NCBI GenBank assembly: GCA_022478985.1
Contig: JAKSZP010006698.1
Location: forward strand, 1-64,000
Source: Massospora cicadina
Lineage: Eukaryota; Entomophthoromycota; Entomophthoromycetes; Entomophthorales; Entomophthoraceae
DNA: 64,000 nucleotides
Direction: 5' to 3'
Shown: positions 42,911-53,478 of the stretch, piece by piece
Layout: each line of letters opens with the position of its first letter
How positions within the stretch are numbered: position 1 is the first letter of the stretch
Program-made: the position numbers and the translations under genes
Notes under the pieces: model-generated
Database searches by the model: none
Told to the model about the DNA's origin: nothing
The model's input: the letters and a program-made list of their open reading frames with translations, nothing else

Positions 42911-45055
42911 CTCACACTTTGTTTATGTGAGCATTTACTTTTGTTAAGCTTAGATCACTGAAGTCAAGTTGAAGTTATCATAGTAGAATTAACGTGGCAC
43001 ACTGAAGCTGAAGTTGCTGCCCTGAGGCTCAGGAAAAACAATTCTAAAGCTATTTGTTAACTAAGTGCTGATTTAAATGGACATGTTGCCCAGCTTTTTT
43101 ATAATAAAATAGGTCAAAATTGCCTATTACTGGTATTAGCAATGGTACAGAAGCACATTTAAAACACCTTGACGGCCTAGATGATTATATGTATGAAGTG
43201 TTTCCTACAATACTGATTTTTACACAAAATTAATATCTTGCGTCTTTAAACTGAAAACTCAGAACATAAAAGTAAGATTTCTGTTGAGTGAGAACATAAC
43301 ATGGAAGCGGATTTTATGGCTGCTAACCAGATTTTGGTTATAATGAAATATAATGCAGGTTGAACACTGACACCTTACTAATATCTCGAACCAATTAAAA
43401 AATGAAATTAAAAATGATACTTGTAAGTGCTGACAGTATTAGTCAATTGACAACCTATGATATTTATTGATGACTGCAAAAACCTTTCAATGAACCTGAT
43501 ATTTAGGGCAATGTCCACTTGTTACACATAACTTTTTACAGTTCTTAGATCTGTCATTGACACTAGAGCTTCTGAAAATCAAACACTCGTGTGAATCATC
43601 CTCCTAAGCATTTGGCTGTAAGCATTTGCAAGACTCCTATACAATCCATATGAAATGCTACTGCTAAACTACTTGTGTTCCCTTGGCATTTTCCTTGTGG
43701 TCCACTATTGAAGCTCAAAGAAATTTATTTTCACTCCTTGTCTTTGTAACATATAAAAGTCATATATTAACAACAAGAAATTGCCCTTCAGCCATACAAA
43801 AAGATTATAGATTAACTAATTAACTTACCTTAGTTTGATAAGAATGCTAAAGTGCACAAATAAATTGTTTTTTTGATTTTAGTATGGTCAGAGCATCTTA
43901 GAACGCTAAGTTGTAACAGCAATATTTGCCCTGAACTCACAAATCAAGGATTAGTATACAAAATTAAAGAATGTTGGTGTGACCTACCTGAGTGCCAAGA
44001 ATCTTCTTATCATGGAAGTTGGCAGTTCATAAAGGATGACTAAATTGAAGATGAAGTACCTCAATATTTAAGTAATAAGGATAACCTATAAAAGTATTTA
44101 CTAAAAGCTTTATATGGAGGTGTGAACCCTAGCTGGGGCTAACGTTAAAAATTATTTGCACAGATTTCTTCATGCCTGAAAGACTTGCAAATAGTTGTAT
44201 AAAGTTCTTGTACTAAATTTTAGTGAGTATCATGATATTACCCATATGTTAATTAGCCTCCACTGATATATTTTCACTTTTAAGGCACCCAATAAAAGTC
44301 ATTTAAAGCATTCAACTCTTATAATAGCACCATTTCACCATAAATAATCTAATTTGTCATAAAGCCCTAATCCAATAGCCTTATATCATTTAAATCACCT
44401 GTCATCTTTGTATAAGACTATATCATTATGAAATTAGTTACCCTAATCTGAATATTGAAAAATTTGCATTTTCAATTAGTTCAAAGTTCTGCTAGTGTGC
44501 CAGTGTTAACATTATGAAGACTGCTAACACCTTGCTATCTTGCCTTCACTACAAACTTCATTACTAGTTTGCAGCAGCTTCATTAACCTAAAAGCCAACA
44601 ACTTTACTAGTAGTACCAAAATCAGTAGATTGGCCCCTTTACCCTTCCCCAGGGTGGAATTGACCATTCATGATCCCTTTAGTAGTTTAGTCCATTAACC
44701 CTTCCCCAGGGTAGACTTGACTGACCCATGTGAACTTTATGTGGATGTACTCAGTCCTTCTGTCCCTCATTGTTAGGTACCCAGTAGGAGAACTTACGTG
44801 GGGTTTCAGGTAGCTCCAGGTGAGGAGTGGTAATTCCAACCAAACCCTAGATGCTTCTCCTATCATCTAAACTTCAGGGACTTTTTCACTACTCTAAACT
44901 TTCATAGAGGATCAACCAAAAAGCGATAATAGTGAGCAAATGGCCCTTTTTCTACATAAAAAGTGTCATTTTTAAAGCTGATCAGTAGCCCTAAGTTGCA
45001 CAACTATTTAATTTTCAAAGGAATAGAAAATAATGTACTTCTTGTTCAACTTATT
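42911..45055 (+). pseudogene. Remnant behind the orphan primer-binding site, mostly unreadable
   Basis: A short plus-strand reading near 42990-43045 (WHTEAEVAALRLRKNNS) could be Gag helical sequence, as expected after a primer-binding site. Beyond that I see only AT-rich sequence with dense stops. No 3' LTR partner could be recognised. Confidence 0.3.
44640..44725 (+). repeat. Two-copy direct repeat around acccttccccagggt
   Basis: acccttccccagggt occurs at about 44641 and 44698, followed by ggaattgac and agacttgac respectively, with a ttgac-containing extension each time. It is a local duplication of about 57 bp spacing with no evident function. Confidence 0.65.
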
Positions 45056-45059
45056 TTAA

Positions 45060-46327
45060 TTTTTAATTTTTATTCAGGAGTATGAAACCAGAGATGACGC
45101 ACTTGAGGGATGAGATGGGTGAGTAAATGAGAATATTATAAAAGTGGATAGCAAATGAAGTGGTTTGGTGTTAATTGCACAACCCTGGCATTGCGCCTTA
45201 CTTTGGGTTGCTGTTGTAGGGACCTCGATTACCTCAGGTAAATGAGCTTTCCATAAATAAGTTTGTTGCACCTTGGAAATTTCAAACATGTGTGAAATGG
45301 CCCATGATGCTAATTGTGGATGCTGAATTTGGTGGAATAACATAACCAAGCATCCAGAAGCCAAAGTTTTCGTTTAAACTAAAGTGAAAGTTACTAATGG
45401 CACTAGCTTGGTCTGACTCACGAGTGATTGCAGTGGCGGCAACCCTGTTACTATGGATCGCTCATAACGCTAAAAACAAAAACTATCTTGTTACAATCAA
45501 GGTCTTGAAGCCTTGACCCAGCCTGAAAGAACCAGTCTTCAGCTAGATGGTTGTAATTGTGATTTGTAGCTGTGCTAAGCGCACCACCTCCTCCTAGGCT
45601 CTTACCACAATTTTACATGAAACATACCTGTGGTGCAGCAAATATTATTCGTTGCACACTGTGCACTGCTGTGCGTGGCGTTTGAGCACTCCCCTGTACA
45701 TAAAAGGCGTTTATTGAATCTCAAATGCAGAGTTGTAATCTTGGGGTGGAGTAGAAACTCGCTCAATATTCTCCAAATGGTATTATGGAGCTTGGGAGGG
45801 TAAATTATTCCCCAGAAATTCAGCGCTAGTATTGGCTGGATGCTGGGCCTACAGAATTTTCATTAGCTGGAAGCTCTGGGTGCAAATCGAGTTTAGTTTT
45901 CCATTTTTGTCCACGGCGCATTTCTTGGGGTTCAAGTTCAATTATTGATGCAATTTTATCATTTGAAATAACGGATTATTACCTTGGTCTCTGGCGTCTA
46001 ATACCATGGCCCTACTAACCCTGTGCATGAACCTAGGTATTTGAATAGGGTGATCGGGGATCCTGGGTTCCTGAGGGCTAAATTTCTGGCTATTTGACTC
46101 CTTGCTGCAGATGCTCATGGATGTGGACTCCAATCCTGTGAGGTCGCATCACTGATCCATTTAATGAATATGTCTTTAGCTTTGAATTCAAGATCATTAA
46201 ACCACATCCTGCCTTCAGAAGTTGGCTCTCTTAGTGTGGTGATCCTAACTGGGGGGAGTATGAGCCCCAGAACCAGGGTTGTAGAATTGACTTGAGATTT
46301 AAAAAATTGCTGAAGGCATTAGCATGT
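45060..46327 (-). pseudogene. LINE-2 ORF2 C-terminal part
   Basis: Reading leftward from the Ty3-C junction: LQPWFWGSYSPPV and LREPTSEGRMWFNDLEFKAKD (about 46290-46170), resembling the region after the RT in LINE-A (CWIWGSNHPP, CNEGGLGLLD), then CTVCN-x6-HHRYVSC near 45660-45610, the C-terminal zinc finger, and a final piece (45364-45074) that parallels the last 100 residues of LINE-A ORF2. Several stops. Confidence 0.72.
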
Positions 46328-46332
46328 GGGGT

Positions 46333-46853
46333 TGTAAACTTATAAATGGATATGACTTGTTTTCGCTGAACAAGTTGCACTGGGTTTAGCCCACTGAGCA
46401 ATGGCCAAACGATATGGAGATTGTTGGTCGATCCAAATAAACGTAATAAACTTATATAAAATATGAGGAACTCTATCCAGCTAATTTACTTTATTTAATA
46501 TGATATAACCAGCAGACCCTCTCTGCTTTCACTCTACTTCCTTCTTCTTTCTTCCTCTCTTCTTTTCTTCTAAAAACCTCTCCAACTTCTCTCTCCCACT
46601 CAAACCTTAACCCTCTGTATTCTTCAACAGATTTGACACATTTTGCTTAGTCAATCTCTACTTGCTATCAATGTAGAGTTTGTTCAATCATTGAGGCTTC
46701 AACAGAATTTCCTTGATTACCAAACCCTAATTGATTTGATCGATTCACCTCGCATTGCTCTAACCTATTACTCGCCCTCGGAGCTCACTTCACATCTAAA
46801 TTATGATCCACCAGAATATTAGCTTATCGCCCAGTTATATTGTAATCTCAACA
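46333..46853 (-). repeat. 3' LTR of Ty3-C
   Basis: tgtaaacttataaatgg to taatctcaaca on the plus strand, 521 bp. It contains a pyrimidine-only stretch (about 46535-46570, tctcttcttttcttct type) present in both LTRs. Confidence 0.9.
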
Positions 46854-46868
46854 TCACCCCCTTGAAAG
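46854..46868 (-). promoter_or_regulatory. Polypurine tract of Ty3-C
   Basis: tcacccccttgaaag on the plus strand reads ctttcaagggggtga on the coding strand directly before the 3' LTR. Confidence 0.75.
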
Positions 46869-46889
46869 GCTGATAAGCGCCTATTACTT

Positions 46890-47830
46890 TTAGGGCCAAT
46901 GGAGCTTTGTGTGTACTTGGTTGATTATCTGACCACCTGTGGGTTCCTTGATGATGTAGGCATCAGCCCCAATCTTTTTGATGAACTCAAATGGTCCACT
47001 CCATATACTAGAGAGCTTGTTCCTTCTTCTGAACCCATTTTGGTGTAAAACAAGACCAATTCCCTTACCCCGAACTATGTAAAGACTGCTGCGTCTACCT
47101 TGATCAGCTGCATGATCCTGAATCTTCTTGCCAAGACTAGTGAAATGTACCTTGGTTTGATTTTTAATCATTGTGTTTGTTAAGGTAGACAAATAGCGTT
47201 GGGGCTCAACTCCACTGGTATCCTCCACACAGGAGTAAAGCTATGCAGGCAGTGCTGGATGTCGTCCATAGGATAATTTGGAATGGACTCTTACTAGTTG
47301 TTGAGTGGTAGCTGATATTGTACGCGAAGACAGTGGTGGATAAAAGGGTGCTCCAGTCTGACGGCCACTCATTTACAAGCTTACATAGAATATTTACCAA
47401 GGTCCCATTGACTGTTCCACCATACCATTAGATTCATAATGGTAGGGGTAGTTAAGACCCTGCAGATTTCCATGAGCTTGTTCAACTTTGCCAATATATG
47501 TGATGTGAAATTGTTCCTGTTTTCCGTTAGAATAAATTGTGGACAAGAATGGCGCTGTATGACACACTCCAGGATGAACTTGGAGGTAGTGACAGCCCCC
47601 AAATCCTTGATAGCCCTTGCTTCCACCCATCTTGTCAGAAGGTCTATGGCAACTATTATATATTTGGAGCAGTTTGCTCCAGTTGGCAGAGGCCCCACCA
47701 TGTCTAACGAAACAGTATGCCATGCGAACTGAGGCTTGAATAGCTGGTAGGCGGTCTTTTGGCGGAATGGTTTCTCCACTTGGCACTGATGGCAACAATC
47801 AACCGTCTCAAGCACATTGTAGTGCATACT
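46890..47830 (-). pseudogene. Ty3-C integrase
   Basis: In order: CCHQCQVEKPF (zinc region, 47827), DMVGPLPTG and IIVAIDLLTRWVEARA with the first catalytic Asp, then CPQFILTENRNNF where TDNG is expected (Asp changed to Glu-Asn-type context), MVEQSMGPW with the Glu in another frame, the segment 47400-47206 (AYNISYHSTTSKSPFQ), and 47228-46890 ending in a GPFEFIKKIGADAYIIKEP module, the GPY/F motif, and INQVHTKLHW. At least two frameshifts. Confidence 0.85.
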
Positions 47831-47833
47831 CTT

Positions 47834-48667
47834 CTAATAGTAGTAAGGTCGCAAGAGCTCCAGCGTCTTTCTCAACCCTCTATAAACTACCACTCTATGG
47901 GCATCCATAATTATCGCAGGCCTGGCAGAGGGTTTTGGGAAACTCAGCGTCAATTCCCAAATACACTTATATAATTCCTCATTGCGCAAGAAGGTATCCT
48001 GCCTAAGCCCATCTAACACTTTGATCATGGGCGGTGGCTCATCATGATATTTACCCACAATCATCTTTTTGTACATTATGTCCAACACATCCGCCGTAAT
48101 GGCTACTGTGGGTAATCGGGAAAGAAAGTCTGCATTCTGATTCTTTGTCCCTGGCTGATGCATGATCTCAAAATCATATGCTTGGAGCCTCAAAGCCCAT
48201 TGCACGAGCCGCCCTTCAGGTTCTCGCAGATTCTATAGCCAGCACAAGGAGGCATGATCAAATACCACTTTAAATTTCATCCCATGGAGGTAGACCTGGA
48301 ATTGTTTATATGCATAGATTACTGCTAAACACTCCCATTTGGTCACGGTGTAATTCTGTTCAGGGATGGATAAACTGCGGCTACAATATGCAATGGGGTG
48401 CTCCACACTGTCATCATTTTTTTGGGATAACACAGCCTCTACAGTGGAAAAGTGAAGTATCCATTTGCACAATAAACTCTTTTTCAAAATTGGGGTATTG
48501 CAAAACATGAGGCACTAGCCAACGCAGTTCATAATACATCAAAAGTGGGTTGACATCAATCAATCCATTTAGAGGCAGCGTTTTTCTTAAGTAGCTCAAA
48601 GAGTGGAGCCTCGATTCAGCTGAAGTTGGGAAGAACTGCTGGTAGTAACTGACCATCTTCAAGAATA
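47834..48667 (-). pseudogene. Ty3-C RNase H domain
   Basis: MVSYYQQFFPTSAE (48662) is the RT-RNase H junction; AVLSQKNDDSVEHPIAYCSRSLSIPEQNY and KWECLAVIYAYKQF (48508-48233) are the core; QWALRLQAYDFEIMHQPGT and NQNADFLSRLP (48205 on) are the end. Small frameshifts separate the three pieces. The right edge is the solo LTR insertion. Confidence 0.85.
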
Positions 48668-48672
48668 CCTGG

Positions 48673-49698
48673 TGCCAAAATTTAAACAGATGGAATCCTC
48701 CAATGATTAATCATTATTTGGGATAAAATGGCCAATCCTGGCGGAATGAATTATTGACTGAATTTTGTATGATTTGATATGATTGCTGGTTAGTTGCTCC
48801 CCAATTTGGGTTAGCCAAAATTTAGTATTCCACTGAGTTTGATATTTAAATTTGAGCAGATCCAATCGGTAGCCCCAAATTAGTATAAGGATCACCGGCA
48901 ACTAAAAGCCAAGGATGATTAAATTGATATCAGTCAGCAGAATCAGTGGTCAACGCAAACTGCCATTTGTGGTCCATTGTGGGATTTCTGGCGAAAGCTG
49001 ATATATTCGCTCAAATTGTTCATCTATAAATCTGCTGCCTGATAATCCAATGTTGAAGGATCCAACATTTATGAGTTTGAGGTGGCCAAAGTTTTTTCCA
49101 GCGCCTCATCTATTATTAAGATAAGACAAGAATAGATGTTGGCAAGATGCCAAGATATCCTGAGTCAAGTGAGCAGCTGAACTAGTTTCTGGAGCATTAT
49201 TATCAATTTAGAGGTCAAATAAAAATTTGATGTTTATTTAGATTAATTATTTATATGGCTCACTGGTGAATAAAGGCCAAGGATGAGCCAAAACTAATTT
49301 GGACATTGGGAAGGATGGAGTGAGAGGATCGATGCCAGGGAAGAGAATAGTGTAGAAGAAGAAGTAGTTGAATAATAAAGAAAAGTGGTTGGCTGGAAGA
49401 ACCAGCGGAAGAGCCAATAGGTCAGCGGTGGGAGCAGTAGCCCTTTTGTAAATAGTATAAATAACTGGCGCTTCCCTTTCATTAAATATCTCCCTTTGCC
49501 TATTATAACTTTTGCTATAAGTTTATTATTTATTTCGTTGGTTGGAGTTTAAGCTAGGGGATCCTAAATGGCTCGTGACACGCCAAGGGGCTAGCTGGTG
49601 CTGCTGGCCCCGTCACCTAAGGTGAAATGGCAAAGGCTGACCAGTCTTTATACTGGTTAACCTGCCAACTAGCAGAGCCCATAGTCGATATTCCAACA
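48673..49698 (+). mobile_element. Solo LTR nested in Ty3-C pol
   Basis: tgccaaaatttaaacag to gatattccaaca, 1026 bp, TG...CA, with a perfect duplication cctgg at 48668-48672 and 49699-49703. It separates RDIQVL (right) from LKMVSYYQQF (left), which are adjacent in Ty3-D. A TATA-like gtataaataactgg near 49457 suggests plus orientation. Its family has no other member in the window. Confidence 0.9.
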
Positions 49699-49703
49699 CC
49701 TGG

Positions 49704-50540
49704 ATATCCCGCTTATTGCTTGGCCAAGTCATCTTGCGGATGGCTTCCACCTTGGCTGGCTGAGGACTAAGCCCTTTGGAGTCTACCACTAAAGCTGAGG
49801 TATTCCAATTGTTTCTTAAAAAGTGGCACTTTCAGGGCTTAATCTTGATATTAGCATCAGCAAGGAAGCGGAACACTTGCTCCAGGTGTCCAAAATGCTC
49901 TGTGAACGTCCGCAAAAACACGTTGATATCGTAAAGGTGGACAAGAACGCAAGACAGCTTTAGGTCATCCAAAATAGTGTCCATAGCCCGCTGGAACGTA
50001 GGGGGGATTGCAAAAACCCTGTGGCATACGTTTAGCCTGGAACAATCCTTTTGAGGTGATTATAGCGCACTTTTCTTGTTCCGCCGCTGGCAACTTGCTT
50101 GCCAGTACCTCAATTACAGTCCATAGCAGAGAAATACTTGGCCCCACCTAGCTGATCTAAAGCGTTTTTAATTCGTAGAAGCTAGTACAAATCTTTTTTT
50201 GTTATGCTGTTAAGCTTCCAATAGTTGATAACTACTCAAATGGAGCCATCTTTCTTTTTGACAATTAGCACTGGAGATGCCCAGGGACTCTTTGACGGCT
50301 CCAACATTCCCTTTTCCACCAATGTATCTATTTCTTCGGACACAACTTCTTCTGCTGCCTTTGAGTGATGGATAGGTCATGACCTGATAGGGGGTAGTCT
50401 CCCATGTCCACCCAATGCACAGCCCCATGAGCACAACCCAATTCATGATCATCAGTTATAAAAATGCTATTATACTTCTCTAACAGATTCATCACCCTGT
50501 CCTTCTGATCCTCCAATAGACCAGTTAGGCCTCCTGCAGA
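49704..50540 (-). pseudogene. Ty3-C reverse transcriptase domain
   Basis: Pieces: MEDQKDRVMNLLEKYNSIFITDDHELGCAHGAVHWVD (50516, the pre-RT segment, cut here into short quotes: HELGCAHGAVHWVD), then AAEQEKCAIITSKGLF and KRMPQGFCNPP (50147-49965), and LSPQPAKVEAIRKMTWPSNK near 49730-49790. The catalytic motif at 49928-49939 reads HLYD in place of YLDD. Inactive. Confidence 0.8.
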
Positions 50541-50550
50541 ACCACAGTCA

Positions 50551-50748
50551 TTAAATAATAGTGGTTTTTAAAGGCAAGCCAAGATCTTCCCAAGAACTAA
50601 AGTCGTGTACCTGGTGGACCTCATCAATAGGGATCAGGTGCAGGTAAGCCACCACTTGGTGCCGCTGAAACTTCATCACCTCCTTCTGCAGATTTTCTAC
50701 CAACACCTTCACTTCCCCCTGACCTGGTAACAGTAACCCAGGAGCCAC
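50551..50748 (-). pseudogene. Ty3-C linker between protease and RT
   Basis: 65 codons, MAPGLLLPGQGEVKVLVEN to QVVAYLHLIPIDEVHQVHDF, colinear with Ty3-D 58127-58327 (MAPGIILLGHKEIKVL, TVAYLHLIPIDEV). It is conserved and mostly open in both copies while surrounding Pol is broken. Confidence 0.7.
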
Positions 50749-50960
50749 ATGGGGTTTGAGCTACGATTATTGATAGGGCCCCACAACCTTTCCATACAGT
50801 CCTCCCAGTATATCAATTTCGAGATCTGTCCCAATTATAACCTAATGCCCAGAAGGGATAGTCAAAGCATTTGCAGCTTGTAGCGGAATCCCTTTGTGCC
50901 CATAAATCTGGTTTGGAAGCATTTGGGTCTTCCGCTTCATCTACTGATATCTTACAGGAA

Positions 50961-51345
50961 TCACACCATCGCTATAGGCGAGATTGATTTGACTAGAGTG
51001 GATGGGGTCATCTGGGACTCCGCTGGAAGTAAAATAGATGGGGATCCGTAGTCCCAGGATACTGATGGTTCATCCACCATATTATCCACATCCCCAATGT
51101 GCCGCATAAATACAGCACCAATCAATATATCATAGTGGTCATTAGGCAACACCACCGCTGGAGTGGATGCGCCAGCTGACCCAAACCTCATAAACAATGA
51201 GATATATGCACCTTCTGACACAGTACTCTGTGCTCTCTCTCTCTCTCTATACACTACTTGGTGGTCCACATCTGCTTCAGCGGAAGCTTAGCCACAAGCT
51301 TGGTGGATACTATATTGACAGGAGCGCATATATCAATGATCACCC
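50961..51345 (-). pseudogene. Ty3-C aspartic protease domain
   Basis: The active-site loop at 51290-51340 reads VIIDICAPVNIVSTKL; the triplet DTG of Ty3-D is DIC here (51326-51334), so it is dead. The C-terminal part (51269-50961) has PNDHYDILIGAVFMRHI, matching PNENYDLLIGTAFLCH in Ty3-D. Frames are broken between the two. Confidence 0.8.
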
Positions 51346-51479
51346 AAATTTTAGTATTCTGTGTGAAAATGTCACAATATGTGCATTCCAAATAAGAAGA
51401 ACCCATGGTGGTAATTACATAAACATCCAAGGGCGTATGATTATCCAGGAAGTGAGCATATCAGCCCTGACATGAGGAT

Positions 51480-52895
51480 ACTCCTGGGAAATCTTTTATA
51501 CAGGAATAGCCACCTCCACCCCCTCCAAAGCTGCGACATATGCAGAGAATTCACCGCCAACTGTACCATTCTGCTCATGGATTTTCCAGGCGTACGGCTT
51601 ATGCACATCTTGGTAGAGCCCCATGTCTGCGTTATTGGGGTCTCTCCCTCGGCTTGAGACCAAAAGATGGTAAGGGATCTGTTGATATAGTAAATCTTTA
51701 GAGTGTGCCCCAGGGCTCACACAAAGTGAATCATGATAAACATCAGGGACTATTTGATTTGAATCAGCAGAAGCAGAGCATCCCTACCTACTCCGCTAGC
51801 CCTTTCCCTGTTCCTTTGGGATAATGGATACTGCATGGACCTTTGGTTTGGCCTGACAAATAACCTCATAATAGCCTGTTTGGCCACACGAGAAACAAGC
51901 ATTTGGGACCGGCACTCGTCTCTGAATCACCCAGAAGGTCTAGGTCTACTATTGTACCACAGGTTATTATGGGCCCAAGGACAAGCGGGTTGATCATAAT
52001 AGGGATGGAAAGGACCCGCCCATGAGTTAAGTGACTGAGGAGCAACCCACGGATTGCCCCCATATTTTTGGGATCCTTCATTTAGTGGAATTTTAATGAC
52101 AGATGCAGGATCCTTCCACTCCACGTTAGGAGCACTAAAGGTGGTGGATAGACGGCATAAATGATGGATGATTTTGAGTAACTCCGCATCCTCCTGAAGA
52201 GTGTACGCCATAGCATTATGAAATTCTTGATAGGGCTTGATAGCCACTGTCATTGCTATGCCCACTCCACCTTAGATAAGACATATGCACCCAACAACAC
52301 ATGAGCCTCATTAGTGAATTGCTCCGCAAACTGTATTAAAGACTCATCTTTTTGAAAAGACTTTGTTAAAAAGTCCACCTTGCGCTAAGCCATTTTTCGC
52401 TTTGCCCCCAAATAGGCGAATTACAGTTTCCTTACCTCTTGGTAAGCTACTGTGCTATTTTTAAAATAACATGTAACTTGATCAGCACTTGAAAAATCCA
52501 ACGTGGATAACAACAGTTTAGCTTTCCACCAATCAGAAGCCCCCTTTATGGAAAACTAAAACCTCTTGATAATCCTGTGTATATTACTATCACGGTTGAA
52601 TGGGGCAGCCTGTCAAAGAAGATTTCCTCCTACTTAACAACCTTAATTATTTATACTCTGCACAGTCCAGCCACTCCATCGTGCTGCTCAAGAGGTTGGC
52701 AAGTTGGTTGGTGTGGTCACCTACCAGGTGCAGTTGGCGGAAGGCATGGTTGAGCTGTTCAGTAATAATTTTATTCTCCTGAAAAAGCATTTTTTGCGCC
52801 TGGAATAAGGTATCCAAAGCAAGCTTCAGCTCCCCATATTGAGACAATTCAATAACTGGGGGTAGTATCCTATCAAAGCGAGTGGGTTGTGCCAT
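51480..52895 (-). pseudogene. Ty3-C gag
   Basis: The start at about 52895 (MAQPTRFDRILPPVIEL) lies 40 bp after the primer-binding site and opens a helical, heptad-rich N-terminus to 52647. A capsid-like middle is heavily interrupted (52600-52265). 52265-51927 is open and Pro/Asn/Tyr-rich, followed by a zinc knuckle CFSCGQTGYYEVIC (about 51858-51900) in which the His is changed to Tyr by one C-to-T transition. No Gly-X-Y tract is present, unlike Ty3-A/B/O. Confidence 0.78.
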
Positions 52896-52932
52896 AGGTA
52901 CAATGATGAAGTTGTTAAAGTTGATTAATGGG

Positions 52933-52951
52933 CCCCCTGTAGTGAGCACCA
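52933..52951 (-). promoter_or_regulatory. Primer-binding site of Ty3-C
   Basis: On the minus strand tggtgctcactacaggggg, one base inside the 5' LTR end; identical to the Ty3-B site over 18 bases. Confidence 0.87.
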
Positions 52952-52952
52952 C

Positions 52953-53473
52953 TGTAAACGTATGGCGGATATGTCTTGTTTCCGCTGAAAGAGTTGCACT
53001 GGGTTTAGCCCACTGAGCAACGTCCAAACAATATGGTGATCATTGGTCCTCCCAAATAAACGTAATAAACTTAATAAGATATGAGGCAATCGCCCCAGAT
53101 ACTCTACTTTATTAAATATGATAAATTCAGAAGACACTCTCTGCTTTCACTCTCTCTTCCTTCTTCTTTATTCCTCTCTTCTCTTCTTCTAAAAATCTTC
53201 TCCAACTTCTCTCTCCCACTCAACCCTCAACGCTCGGTATTCTTCAACATATTTGACATATTTCGCTTAGTCAATCTCTATTTGCTATCAATGTAGAGTT
53301 TGTTCAATCAGCGAGGCTACAACAGAATATCCTCACTTACCAAACCCTGATTGATTTGATTGATTAGCCTTGCATTGCTCTAACCTATTACTCGCCCTCG
53401 GAGATCTCTTTACATCTAAATTATAATCCACAGGAACACTAGCTTATCGCCCAGTCATATTGAAATTTTGACA
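52953..53473 (-). repeat. 5' LTR of Ty3-C
   Basis: tgtaaacgtatggcgg to gaaattttgaca on the plus strand, 521 bp; partner of 46333-46853. Shared blocks include aataaacgtaataaactta, actttatt.aatatgata and attactcgccctcggag. Confidence 0.9.
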
Positions 53474-53478
53474 GAGGT

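Larger units (their letters stand above)
46333..53473 (-). mobile_element. Ty3-C: minus-strand Ty3 element with nested solo LTR
   Basis: LTRs of exactly 521 bp (46333-46853 and 52953-53473) flank gag-protease-RT-RNase H-integrase on the minus strand. Flanking pentamers are ggggt (46328-46332) and gaggt (53474-53478), one transition apart. Primer-binding site and polypurine tract are in place. Protein sequence is closest to Ty3-D. A 1026-bp solo LTR interrupts RT/RNase H. Enzyme active sites are damaged. Confidence 0.9.

Noticed and set aside
46535..46570. Pyrimidine-rich run as a splice acceptor of a host gene
   Set aside because: It lies inside the Ty3-C LTR and is repeated in the partner LTR near 53145-53185.
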